Part shown: positions 28,005 to 35,540 of the stretch, one piece after another
How positions within the stretch are numbered: position 1 is the stretch's first letter
How the letters are laid out: each line of letters begins with the position of its first letter
NCBI GenBank assembly: GCA_963773765.1
Contig: CAVZCC010000001.1
Location: 558,001-622,000, forward strand
Length of the DNA stretch: 64,000 nucleotides
DNA from: CAVZCC01 sp963773765
GTDB lineage: Bacteria; Actinomycetota; Acidimicrobiia; Acidimicrobiales; Microtrichaceae
Direction: 5' to 3'
Position numbers and translations under genes: made by a program
The notes under the pieces: model-generated
Told to the model about the DNA's origin: nothing
What the model saw: the letters and a program-made list of their open reading frames with translations, nothing else
Databases searched by the model: none

Positions 28005-29737
28005 CGGGCGATCGATCGACGACGGACCCAGCCGACCGTCCCCAGGATCAGGAGGCCGCCCGCCAGCATGGCCAGGCCCGCCAGGGCGGCCCGGAACGAC
28101 GCCTGGCCCGTCAGTGCCAGCGCCTTGGACGTGGTGGAGGTGGTGGCGGCCAGGACCTTCGTACTGGTGCTCGATGACCCTTCGTTGGCCTCACAGGCCA
28201 GGCCGTCCTTGTCCGCGTCCAGGTTGACGCTGTAGGCGGGGCTCGACCTGGGGATCACACCCCGCCCCGCGGCCTTGGCCTCCGCACAGCTGGCGTAGGT
28301 GCCGGACTTGGACGCGGCAGGAGCGGTGGCCGAGGGTGCCGAGGCCGGAGGGATGTTGGAGTTGTCCACCGTGCCGGCCACGACCGTGACCGACGCGACG
28401 TCTGCCGCCGACTGGCCCTCCTTGGGCGAGGGGACGCACCGCGTGTCCACGGTGAGCCCACCGACGAATCCGATCAGGTCCACCTGGCCGAGGGAGACCA
28501 GCACCTTGCCGTCGACCGGCGCCGCGGCACGGATCTCTCCGTCCAGGGTGCCGACGTCGGGGACCACCGGCAGCGCGTTCGGCGGGACCACGACGGTGTT
28601 GGGGCCGCCGGACATCGTGAGCGACTGCGCCGTGGCACCGGACAGCAGGACCTGGACCTTGTACGTGAGGTTGCCCGGGTCCAGCTTGATGGGGCCGTTC
28701 GCAGGGCCGGGGTTCAGCTTCACCTTGATCGGGAACGTGCCGTCGACGCCGACGATGTCCTGGACCTGGATCACGGCGGTCACCACGGAGTCCGGCGCAT
28801 TGCCGGAGCCGAACGGCTTCTCCGGCGGGCCGGGGTCGACCAGCTTGCAGGAGTAGTTCACGGTGCGCGTCGTGGTGACGATCGTGGCCGTCCCACCCGG
28901 CGGAGTGGTCGTGGTGGTCGACGTGGTCGGAGGTCGACCGTGGTCGACGTGGTCGGGGCGCACCGTCGTCGACGTCGTGGTCGACGTGGTCGGAGGCACC
29001 GTCGTCGACGTCGTGGTCGACGTGGTCGGAGGCACCGTCGTCGACGGTCGTCGTCGACGTCGTGGTCGACGTGCGACGTCGTCGACGTCGTGGTCGACGT
29101 GGTCGGAGGCACCGTCGTCGACGTCGTGGTGGTCGTCGTGGTCGTCGTCGTGGTCGTCGTCGTGGTGGTCGTCGTGGTCGTCGTGGTGGTGCCGACCGTG
29201 AAGGTGCGGCTGGGCGGCGTCACCGGGGTGCAGGAGAAGCCGGTCGAGCCCGACACGATGTCGACCTTGCCCACGGACACCGTGAACGGCCCGGCCGGAG
29301 CGGTCACGGTGGCCGAGCCCGCGTTGAGGTTGAGCGAGGCCCCGTTGCCCACGAAGTTGTTGGCCGGCACCTGGATGTTGGGAGATCCGGTCATGTAGAT
29401 CGTGGCGACGATCCCGGCCCCGTTGAGGTCCAGGAACGACGGCGCCGGAGCCAGCGTGAGGTTTCCGATGTCCACACCGACGGTGAAGGCCACACCGGGC
29501 TGGGCGGAGGACGGCAGGGTGATGGCCACGGGGGTGGTCTGGTTGGCGATGGGGCCGACCGGCGCCGCGCCGATGGGACCGATGATCCCGGTGCCGGTGC
29601 ACTGGTAGACGACGTCGGTCGACACCGTGTCCGCCACGGGAACCGGTGCGGGGACGTCCGCGCCGAGGTTGGGCACGACGCAGGGCTGCGACCAGGGTCA
29701 GGAACAGCGCGAGTGCGCCGGCGCGCTCAACCCTCAT
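28001..29737 (-). CDS. Wall-spanning surface protein with Thr/Pro linker and excalibur domain (frameshifts)
   Basis: From ATG 29737 (MRVERAGALALFLTLVAA signal; frame slips near 29,690, one extra base). An exported beta-rich domain with Cys pair (VVYQCTGTGIIGPIG ... GSTGFSCTPV) leads into a Thr-run and PPTTSTTTSTTV repeats, where the frame slips again. A second beta-rich Cys-pair domain (NYSCKLVDPGPPEKPFGSG) follows, then an excalibur calcium-binding motif (NLDADKDGLACE), a sortase-like ALTGQAS, a membrane helix and RRRS. A peptidoglycan-spanning exposed protein is likely. Shares the intergenic region with the divergent CitE-type lyase gene. Confidence 0.6.
   Translation of the reverse strand: MRVERAGALALFLTLVAALRRAQPRRGRPRTGSRGGHGVDRRRLPVHRHRDHRSHRRGAGRPHRQPDHPRGHHPAVLRPARCGLHRRCGHRKPHAGSGAVVPGPQRGRDRRHDLHDRISQHPGAGQQLRGQRGLAQPQRGLGHRDRSGRAVHGVRGQGRHRVGLDRLLLHPGDAAQPHLHGRHHHDDHDDHHDDDHDDDHDDHHDVDDGASDHVDHDVDDVARRPRRRRRPSTTVPPTTSTTTSTTVPPTTSTTTSTTVRPDHVDHGRPPTTSTTTTTPPGGTATIVTTTRTVNYSCKLVDPGPPEKPFGSGNAPDSVVTAVIQVQDIVGVDGTFPIKVKLNPGPANGPIKLDPGNLTYKVQVLLSGATAQSLTMSGGPNTVVVPPNALPVVPDVGTLDGEIRAAAPVDGKVLVSLGQVDLIGFVGGLTVDTRCVPSPKEGQSAADVASVTVVAGTVDNSNIPPASAPSATAPAASKSGTYASCAEAKAAGRGVIPRSSPAYSVNLDADKDGLACEANEGSSSTSTKVLAATTSTTSKALALTGQASFRAALAGLAMLAGGLLILGTVGWVRRRSIAR
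28961..29191. repeat. 36-bp tandem repeat within Thr/Pro linker coding sequence
   Basis: Units built from ACCGTCGTCGACGTCGTGG and TCGACGTGGTCGGAGGC recur about four times, then decay into TCG/TGG triplet runs. On the minus strand they encode VPPTTSTTTSTT-like repeats. Frame breaks inside it are most easily explained by mis-assembly or length miscalls in the repeat. Confidence 0.75.
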
Positions 29738-29859
29738 GTCGCTCCCCCACTCCAACCATCCGTCCCACCGATCTCCCTGACCTGCACCTGGTGCCCGGAC
29801 GGCCCCACGCCGTCCGGCTCGCCATGGGCCGTTCGGCCCACCCAACTCGATCCCGATTC

Positions 29860-29886
29860 GTTCCGCTGGGCGGAACGGTAATCCGT
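29860..29886. promoter_or_regulatory. IclR-type operator, site 4
   Basis: Half-sites GTTCCGC and GCGGAAC (perfect arms, TGG spacer) with a weaker third half-site AATCCGT. Lies 87 bases upstream of the CitE-type lyase gene and upstream of the divergent surface-protein gene. Confidence 0.7.
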
Positions 29887-29961
29887 TGGACGAAACGCTA
29901 CAGACGTGAGCCGCCAACGGTCAAGGAAGTGAACACCGATTAACACCCTGGTCACAATGCG

Positions 29962-29967
29962 TAGAAT
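29962..29967 (+). promoter_or_regulatory. Putative -10 box (TAGAAT) of a leaderless transcript
   Basis: TAGAAT ends seven bases before the GTG start of the CitE-type lyase gene, and no Shine-Dalgarno sequence precedes that start. This spacing is what leaderless actinobacterial transcripts show. Confidence 0.4.
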
Positions 29968-29973
29968 TGCCCA

Positions 29974-30804
29974 GTGCCCCACAGCTTCCTCTACGTCCCG
30001 GCCGACCGTCCCGACCGCGCCGCCAAGGCGTTCGGATTGTCCGGCGGGGCGGCTCCGGGCGCCGTGATCCTGGACCTGGAGGACGGCGTGGCCCCGTCGG
30101 CCAAGGACGCCGCCCGGGCCGAGCTCCCCGGCATCCTGGGCGACCGGCCGGCCGCTGGCTGCGCGGTCTGGGTCCGCATCGACGGCGATCGGTCCCTGGA
30201 GCGGGACCTGGAGGTGGTCGCCGGGCTCGACGTCGACGGCGTGATCCTGCCCAAGGCCACGTCCGCCGCCCTGACCGTGGCGGTGCAGATGCTGTCCTCC
30301 CTGGGTCGTTCGCTGCCCGTGGCGCCGCTCATCGAGTCGGCCCGGGGCCTGCTCGACGCCCCGGCCATGGCCGCCCACCCCGCGGTCCGGAGACTCGCCA
30401 TCGGCGAGGCCGACCTGACCGCGGACCTGGGCCTGCATCCGTCCGCCGGCGATCCCGAACTGGTCCCGCTGCGCCTGCAGGTGGTGGTGGCCTCGGCCGC
30501 GGCCGGCATCGGTGCGCCCACGGGACCGGTCTCCACCGAGTTCCGGGACCTGGACGCGCTCCGGGTCTCCACCGAGGCGCTGCGGTCCCAGGGCTTCGGG
30601 TCACGCTCCGCCATCCACCCGTCCCAGGTGCCCGTCATCAACGAGGTGTTCACACCGGCGGAGGACGAGCTGGCCCGGGCCCGTGAGTTGCTCGACGCCT
30701 ACGACACGGCCATGGCCCGGGGCGAAGGCGCCTTCGTCGGCCCGGACGGCCGCATGGTCGACGCGGCCGTCATCCGCAGCGCCCGCCGGCTCCTGGCGGA
30801 CTGA
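29974..30804 (+). CDS. CitE/HpcH-family acyl-CoA lyase
   Basis: 276 residues from GTG 29974. Family features: SFLYVPADRPDR at the N-terminus, AVILDLEDGVAPSAKD (metal/acid strand), IESARGLLDAP (catalytic Glu region) and SRSAIHPSQV. CitE-like enzymes cleave or form malyl-, citramalyl- or similar hydroxyacyl-CoA esters, giving acyl-CoA plus glyoxylate or pyruvate. Single-gene unit directly downstream of operator 4. Fits the last carbon-carbon cleavage of a substituted malate after CoA activation (inference). Confidence 0.85.
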   Translation: MPHSFLYVPADRPDRAAKAFGLSGGAAPGAVILDLEDGVAPSAKDAARAELPGILGDRPAAGCAVWVRIDGDRSLERDLEVVAGLDVDGVILPKATSAALTVAVQMLSSLGRSLPVAPLIESARGLLDAPAMAAHPAVRRLAIGEADLTADLGLHPSAGDPELVPLRLQVVVASAAAGIGAPTGPVSTEFRDLDALRVSTEALRSQGFGSRSAIHPSQVPVINEVFTPAEDELARARELLDAYDTAMARGEGAFVGPDGRMVDAAVIRSARRLLAD

Positions 30805-30831
30805 GGACCACCCGCACCCGGTCGCCGACGC

Positions 30832-31612
30832 TCAACCGGGGCGCAGCGCCACCTGGATCCCGCCCGGGGTGCGTCCCGTCGCCGGGTCGATCTGCAACGC
30901 GGCGGCGACCACCTCCGGCTCGTCCACCACGAAGGCCAACCCCCGAAGCCCGGCCGCTCCGTGGCCGGGGGCTGCGGGCCCCGGGTCGTCGGGGAACTCG
31001 AGCAGCTCCAGCCGGACCGGCTCCACGTCAGGGCCCGACAGCATGGTCATGCGGATGGGCACCGGCGAACGGGGCAGGCCCAGGTAGTCGCTGACAGCCG
31101 GCTCGCTGAAGGCGAGGTCCATGCCCTTGGTCCATCCCGCCGCCTCCCAACGGGACGACTCGGCGTCCAGGTCCGGCACGCACCACACCACCGAGTGGGG
31201 CTCCGAGCACCGCCGCCCGGGCTCGTCGTCCAACAGCGAGGACCGCCGGTGCGTCGACTCGACCAGCACCACGGCCAGCCCGTCGGGTCCGACCACCATG
31301 GCCTGGCGCATGGTCACGGGGCCGATCGCAACCGTGCCCCGGCCCACTGGTCGCCCACCCCGCCGCGGCGGCGTCGCCCAGCACGCCGTCGAGGTCGACG
31401 GTGTACAGGTCGAGCGCCCGGGGCCCCTGCTCGAAGTCACGCGGGGCGCGTCCCGCGCCGGTGGCACCGGTGAGCTCCACCGCGACGGCCGCACCTCCCG
31501 GGACCACCAGCCGGTCGTCCCCGTCGGAGCGGAACCCGAACAGCGCCAGGAACCCTGCGGTGGCCCGCCGGTCGGTGGTCGCCACCGTCACGGCGACGGC
31601 GGAGCCGCTCAC
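30832..31612 (-). CDS. VOC-superfamily protein (glyoxalase/dioxygenase fold; one frameshift)
   Basis: From GTG 31612, overlapping the preceding stop (GTGA). Two VOC modules: residues 1-120 (VTVATTDRRATAGFLALFGF, RALDLYTVDLDGVLGDAA) and 125-260 (SEPHSVVWCVPDLDAESSRW, GLRGLAFVVDEPEVVAAAL). The frame slips near 31,355 (GGGCC read for GGCC restores ATSGRGTVAIG). The double-module length (about 259 residues) suits extradiol-type dioxygenases or isomerases, but a full His-His-Glu metal set is not clear. Last gene of the RCCR-Rieske operon. Confidence 0.65.
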
Positions 31613-32547
31613 GCCGGCTGCCACTCCAGGGATCCGTACAGCAGGTACGCCATGCGGTCCCCGTCGGACCACTTCCAGCACGCGGAGAGCGACAGCTCGT
31701 CGTCGTAGAGGAACTCGCGGCCGCTGACCTTCTCCGCGGAGCCGAACATGTGCTGCGTGGTGTAGAGCGCCCGGCCGTAGGCCCGGGCGTTGCCGTACAG
31801 GTCGGGACCGTCGTAGGTGTGGTGGTTGCCGTCGTGGTAGCGGTCGAAGGAGTAGGTCCGCTCGATGGTGCCGGACAGCTCCACCGTCTGGCGGGCCCGC
31901 AGCAGCGACGTCGGCTCGTGGCGGATGCTGATGTCCACCTTCCCCGCCGGTTCCTGGCCGGCGTCGTACACCGCCATGGACCCCACCCACGTCCCGGCCT
32001 CCTTGGACGGCAGCGTGTGGGGCCTGCGCCCGGCCTGTCGCTCGACGGCACAGAAGGCGTCGATGCGCTCCTTGGTGTCGGGGTTGGTGTCGTAGTCGAA
32101 GGCGACCTTGTACACGCCGTTGAACACCGCGCAGATGGCCGGGCCGTCGTACAGGAGCGAGGAGTACACCTGGGTCTCGCCGTCGTCGAGGATGTGCACC
32201 ATCGTGCGCAGGTCGGCGTGCCACGCCGGCGAGTAGTAGTGGGCGTCCACCAGCGTCCCGTACGGATGACCGGCGCCGATGAAGTCCGGCCCCAGGTACA
32301 CCCGGTTCTTGTCGTCGTCGTTGAGGGCGAAGGCGAACTCGCTGAACTCGAACCGGTTGCGGAGCGGCCCGTCGTTGTCGAACCGCGTGTCCATGTAGTA
32401 GGTCGTCCGCCCGTCCTCGTGGACCGATGACCGCGCCACCTTGATCCACCCGGTGTGGTTGCCGTCCGGGTCCCACACGGAGGGGTTGCCGTACCACTCC
32501 CCCTCGATCTGCTGCTGCCAGGTGCTGGCGCCGGCTTCGTCGTTCAT
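31609..32547 (-). CDS. Tandem lipocalin-like protein
   Basis: 312 residues from ATG 32547. Two similar halves, each opening with a G-x-W strand: IEGEWYGNPSVWDPDGNHTG and KEAGTWVGSMAVYDAGQEPA, each ending in strand-rich Tyr/Trp segments (SLLYDGPAICAVF; YLLYGSLEWQP). No signal peptide, so cytoplasmic. Lipocalin-type barrels bind hydrophobic ligands including bilins (CpcS/CpcT lyases), but no specific family is recognised. It sits between the VOC and FDBR-like genes, which makes a carrier or isomerase for the pathway compound a fair guess. Confidence 0.5.
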   Translation of the reverse strand: MNDEAGASTWQQQIEGEWYGNPSVWDPDGNHTGWIKVARSSVHEDGRTTYYMDTRFDNDGPLRNRFEFSEFAFALNDDDKNRVYLGPDFIGAGHPYGTLVDAHYYSPAWHADLRTMVHILDDGETQVYSSLLYDGPAICAVFNGVYKVAFDYDTNPDTKERIDAFCAVERQAGRRPHTLPSKEAGTWVGSMAVYDAGQEPAGKVDISIRHEPTSLLRARQTVELSGTIERTYSFDRYHDGNHHTYDGPDLYGNARAYGRALYTTQHMFGSAEKVSGREFLYDDELSLSACWKWSDGDRMAYLLYGSLEWQPA

Positions 32548-32576
32548 CGTCGCACTCCCCTTCCGGGAACGGGCTC

Positions 32577-33333
32577 TCAGGGCAGCGGCGCGGCCAGGGT
32601 GGACCGCACCGCCTCGGACTGCTCCTCACCGACGAGCTGGGTGACCCGGGCCCACACCGGGTCCACGCTCGGGTCGAACACGATGGCCCGGTTGGCCACG
32701 TCCCGCGCCGCGATCTGGGCCGGCGTGAGGCCGTCCAGGACGTCGGCCGGGATGCCGTCGGCCACCAGCCCGAACCAGTGGTCCCGGTAGGCCGCGACGG
32801 TGTCGCCGATGCCCCGGAACGCGTCCTCGGTGGCGCGGTGCACCAGCATCCACGCCGACATCACGGCGTACTGGGTGGGCGACAGGTGGGCCGCGGTCAG
32901 GCCGGGGTTGGCCCCCGCCTCCTCACGGATGGGGCTCAGCGGCTCGAAGCAGTGGCGCAGGTAGCCCAGGTGGGCACCCAGGTCCGCCTTCGGGATCAGG
33001 TCCAGGTGGAACACGAAGCGTCGGGTCCCCGTCCTCGCCCGGGGCACCGGCGATGGAGTCCAGCGTGAAGTGCGGCACGGGGGACTCCGGCGGCGTGAAG
33101 GCGAACAGCATGTGGCTGTCCAGCTGGATCATGGGCACGGTCAGCGCCACGTAGACCAGGTCGGCCACACCGGCCCGACGCCACAGCCGCATGCACCCCA
33201 CCGGGGCGTCCGGCACCATCGGGCTGTGCAGGACCATGCGCTCCGGTGTGGACCCGCCCGGCTGTTCCTCCAGGCCCAGCTTGTCCACGATGGCCTGGAC
33301 GGTGCCCAGGCACAGCTCCCCCGACAGGCTCAT
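32577..33333 (-). CDS. Ferredoxin-dependent bilin reductase/RCCR-like protein, second copy (one frameshift)
   Basis: About 251 residues from ATG 33333. The frame slips near 33,030 (one extra C in GACCCGACG; corrected reading GEDGDRRFVFHLDLIPKADL). Layout parallels the RCCR-like neighbour: central strands ending HFTLDSI and FVFHLDLIPKADLGAHLGYL (compare the LPHRKDL-NPDYL region of RCCR). Next come LSPTQYAVMSAWMLVHRA and a C-terminal R-D-x-x-N-R ... GEEQSEAVRSTL helix like the RCCR C-terminus. Similarity to characterised bilin reductases is distant, so this call is inference from fold pattern plus position in the same operon. Confidence 0.55.
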
Positions 33334-33385
33334 GCGTTCTGTCCCTTCCGGGTCGGGCCGGCGGCCCGGCCGTTCGACGACGGGC

Positions 33386-34591
33386 TCATGCGTTCTGACC
33401 TTCCTCTGCGGCGGCCTGCTCGCGCTGGGCCTGGTTGGACTCCATCTCCTTGAGCACCCAGGCGTTGGCCAGCTCCGGGTGCTCCCGGCGGGCCGGCGAC
33501 GGGATGACCCTGGCCCCCTGGTAGCGGGCCCGCAGGCCGACCAGGTGCTCGTCGATGCCCCAACCCCGGTTGAGGGCCTCCAGCCGCCACCGGCGGTAGG
33601 CCAGCTGCACGGCGTCGCTCTTGACCTGCAGCTCGGAGGACAGGTCGACCGGGATGAGCTCCGGGCGCTGGCCCTCCACGGTGGGCTGGTCCTCGTAGAA
33701 GATCTTCATGGTCCGCTTGTAGGAGTCCTTGTCCGCCCGCAGCAGCGCCACCTGCCACGGCTTGGTGAAGAAGTCGCGGCACATCGTCCACTTGGAGATG
33801 GAGTGCGTCTCGTCCACCGGCACCACCGCGGTGAACAGCGTCATGGTCCCGAGCGGCAGCTTGACCTGCAGGAAGGTGACGTTGGGGAAGTACAGGCCGT
33901 TGCCGGTCTCGATGGGGGGCCGCACCGCGTTCTTCTTGGCGATCAGCTTCCAGATGCCCTTGGGCTCCGGGGGCTCCAGGTGCACGGTGTAGACCGCAGA
34001 GGTCAGGTGGCCGCCGACGACGGACTCCTGCAGGTCGAAGTCCTCGATCTCCGGCTTGTCCGGGTTGCCGAAGCTGGTGGAGTGCACGAACGGGGCGTGC
34101 GCCGCGTCCACGCCGTTCTCCAGCACCCGCTCGTAGTTGGCCTTCCACTCGAACTGGCCGGTGATGATCCGGTTGTCGGTGGCCCGGGCATCCCTGGTCG
34201 GCTCCAGCAGGGGCAGCACCGGCATGGGCGGGCGCTCGGCCTCCGGCAGGTCGCCGAGGAAGACGAACACGTAGCCGTAGCGCTCCACCACCGGGTAGGT
34301 GTCCACCCGGGCCTTCTTGGGGATGGGCAGGCCGGCACGGTTGGCCGGGATCTTCACGCAGGCGCCCTGCTCGTCGAACTGCCAGCCGTGGTACGGGCAG
34401 CTGATGCAGTCGCCGTGCACCTTGCCGCCGGCCAGGGACCCGCCGCGGTGGATGCAGATGTCGCTGTGGCAGACGATCTCGCCCTGGCTGTTGCGGTACA
34501 GCACCAGGTCCTGGTCGAACACGCGCACCTGCACGGGGGTGTCCTGCACGGCAGCGCCGAACTCCACGGCGTACCAGTAGTTCTTGAGCAT
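33386..34591 (-). CDS. Rieske non-heme iron oxygenase
   Basis: 401 residues from ATG 34591. N-terminal Rieske domain with Cys-x-His in DICIHRGGSL and Cys-x2-His in CISCPYHGWQFD. Catalytic domain with the mononuclear iron motif ENGVDAAHAPFVHSTSFG (Asp-x2-His-x4-His). C-terminal EDQPTVEGQRPELIP is typical of VanA/PAO/Tic55-like alpha subunits. No reductase or ferredoxin gene is adjacent. Such oxygenases open or demethylate rings; the plant member pheophorbide a oxygenase opens the chlorophyll macrocycle just before RCCR acts. Its gene lies 41 bases after the RCCR-like gene, the strongest hint for a tetrapyrrole substrate. Confidence 0.85.
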   Translation of the reverse strand: MLKNYWYAVEFGAAVQDTPVQVRVFDQDLVLYRNSQGEIVCHSDICIHRGGSLAGGKVHGDCISCPYHGWQFDEQGACVKIPANRAGLPIPKKARVDTYPVVERYGYVFVFLGDLPEAERPPMPVLPLLEPTRDARATDNRIITGQFEWKANYERVLENGVDAAHAPFVHSTSFGNPDKPEIEDFDLQESVVGGHLTSAVYTVHLEPPEPKGIWKLIAKKNAVRPPIETGNGLYFPNVTFLQVKLPLGTMTLFTAVVPVDETHSISKWTMCRDFFTKPWQVALLRADKDSYKRTMKIFYEDQPTVEGQRPELIPVDLSSELQVKSDAVQLAYRRWRLEALNRGWGIDEHLVGLRARYQGARVIPSPARREHPELANAWVLKEMESNQAQREQAAAEEGQNA

Positions 34592-34631
34592 GTCGGGGCC
34601 TCCGGCTCGGGCGTTCGGATCGGGTGGTGGG

Positions 34632-35429
34632 TCAGGTGGGACGGGGCAGGACGCGGTCGCCGCCCCACAGGGAGCGGACGAGGCGTTCGGTCATGTCCTC
34701 ACCGAAGAATCGCACGCCCATGACGTTGGCGGGGTCGCGGTCGGCCACGGTACGGCGCACGAACAGGTCCCGCTCGGCCAGCGCGGCCCGCTCCGACGGC
34801 GGCACCGGGTGGCCCTCGTCGTGGAAGGCGAGCCAGTCGGTGAGCCGGCCGTCGGCCAGTTCGATCATGCGGGCCGCGCTCTCCGGCGTCCGCTCGCACA
34901 CGAAGCACAGCGCGGTGTGCGACACCGACTGGCGGATGTACAGGGTCTGGCTCACGAAGGGCGAGAAGCCGGGCTCGGAGCGCAGCGCCATGAACTGCTC
35001 GTTGTGGGGTTCGTAGTAGCGGTCCAGGTAGTCGGGGTTCGCCAGCAGGTCGACGCGGGGGACGTAGTCCACGAAGTACCAGTAGTCCGGCAGCGTGCCC
35101 CAGGCCATGCCGAAGTGCGGCACCAGCGTCTGGGGGCCGTTCCACACCGTCAGGTGCAGGTTGGTGAACCCGGCCGCGGGGTTGCCGATCCAGCTGTGGA
35201 TGCACCAGTCCACCTCGGGCCCGGCGTAGGCGTTGATCGACCCCGTGGGCCCGTCCTCCACGCCGTAGGTGTGGAACTCCTCCACCGAGGGGTCGGGCTC
35301 CAGCTCGAACCGGGCCTGGACCCGCTCGAACATGGTGGCCATGGCGGCCTGGAGCTGGTCGAACTCCGCCGTGGTGTCGGTCGGGCCGGCCGTGTCGTGG
35401 ATGTCGACGATGCTCTGCGTGGTCTCCAT
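34632..35429 (-). CDS. Red chlorophyll catabolite reductase (RCCR)-like bilin reductase
   Basis: 265 residues from ATG 35429. From memory of plant RCCR, four blocks line up in order: PEVDWCIHSWIG (RCCR IDFVIGSWI), YVPRVDLLANPDYLDRYYE (RCCR LPHRKDLVLNPDYLKEYY), FSPFVSQTLYIRQSVSHTA (RCCR YVSPSLFVRSAFSPTA) and ERDLFVRRT ... FFGEDMTERLVRSL (RCCR ERRDKSFRRK ... MFGEEVSSRVVHAI). RCCR belongs to the ferredoxin-dependent bilin reductases and reduces linear tetrapyrroles. No signal peptide. First gene of the operon with Rieske, FDBR-like, lipocalin-like and VOC genes, 25 bases below operator site 5. Similarity is strong; the actual substrate is unknown. Confidence 0.8.
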   Translation of the reverse strand: METTQSIVDIHDTAGPTDTTAEFDQLQAAMATMFERVQARFELEPDPSVEEFHTYGVEDGPTGSINAYAGPEVDWCIHSWIGNPAAGFTNLHLTVWNGPQTLVPHFGMAWGTLPDYWYFVDYVPRVDLLANPDYLDRYYEPHNEQFMALRSEPGFSPFVSQTLYIRQSVSHTALCFVCERTPESAARMIELADGRLTDWLAFHDEGHPVPPSERAALAERDLFVRRTVADRDPANVMGVRFFGEDMTERLVRSLWGGDRVLPRPT

Positions 35430-35453
35430 GGCTCCCCCGTCGTTGCGAACAGT

Positions 35454-35480
35454 GTTCCTCTCAGCGGAACAGTGTCCCGG
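35454..35480. promoter_or_regulatory. IclR-type operator, site 5
   Basis: Half-sites GTTCCTC and GCGGAAC with TCA spacer, third half-site GTCCCGG. An additional GAACAGTGTTC palindrome overlaps its left side (35447-35457). Located directly upstream of the RCCR-like operon. Confidence 0.65.
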
Positions 35481-35540
35481 ATGGTAGCGCGGCGCACCGG
35501 CGCCGCCCAGCGGGGCCCGGCGCGGGCGCCGGGCCGTCCG

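Noticed and set aside
28905..29191. Regular repeats that could suggest a CRISPR array
   Set aside because: Units are contiguous, have no unique spacers, and encode a Thr/Pro linker inside a surface-protein gene.
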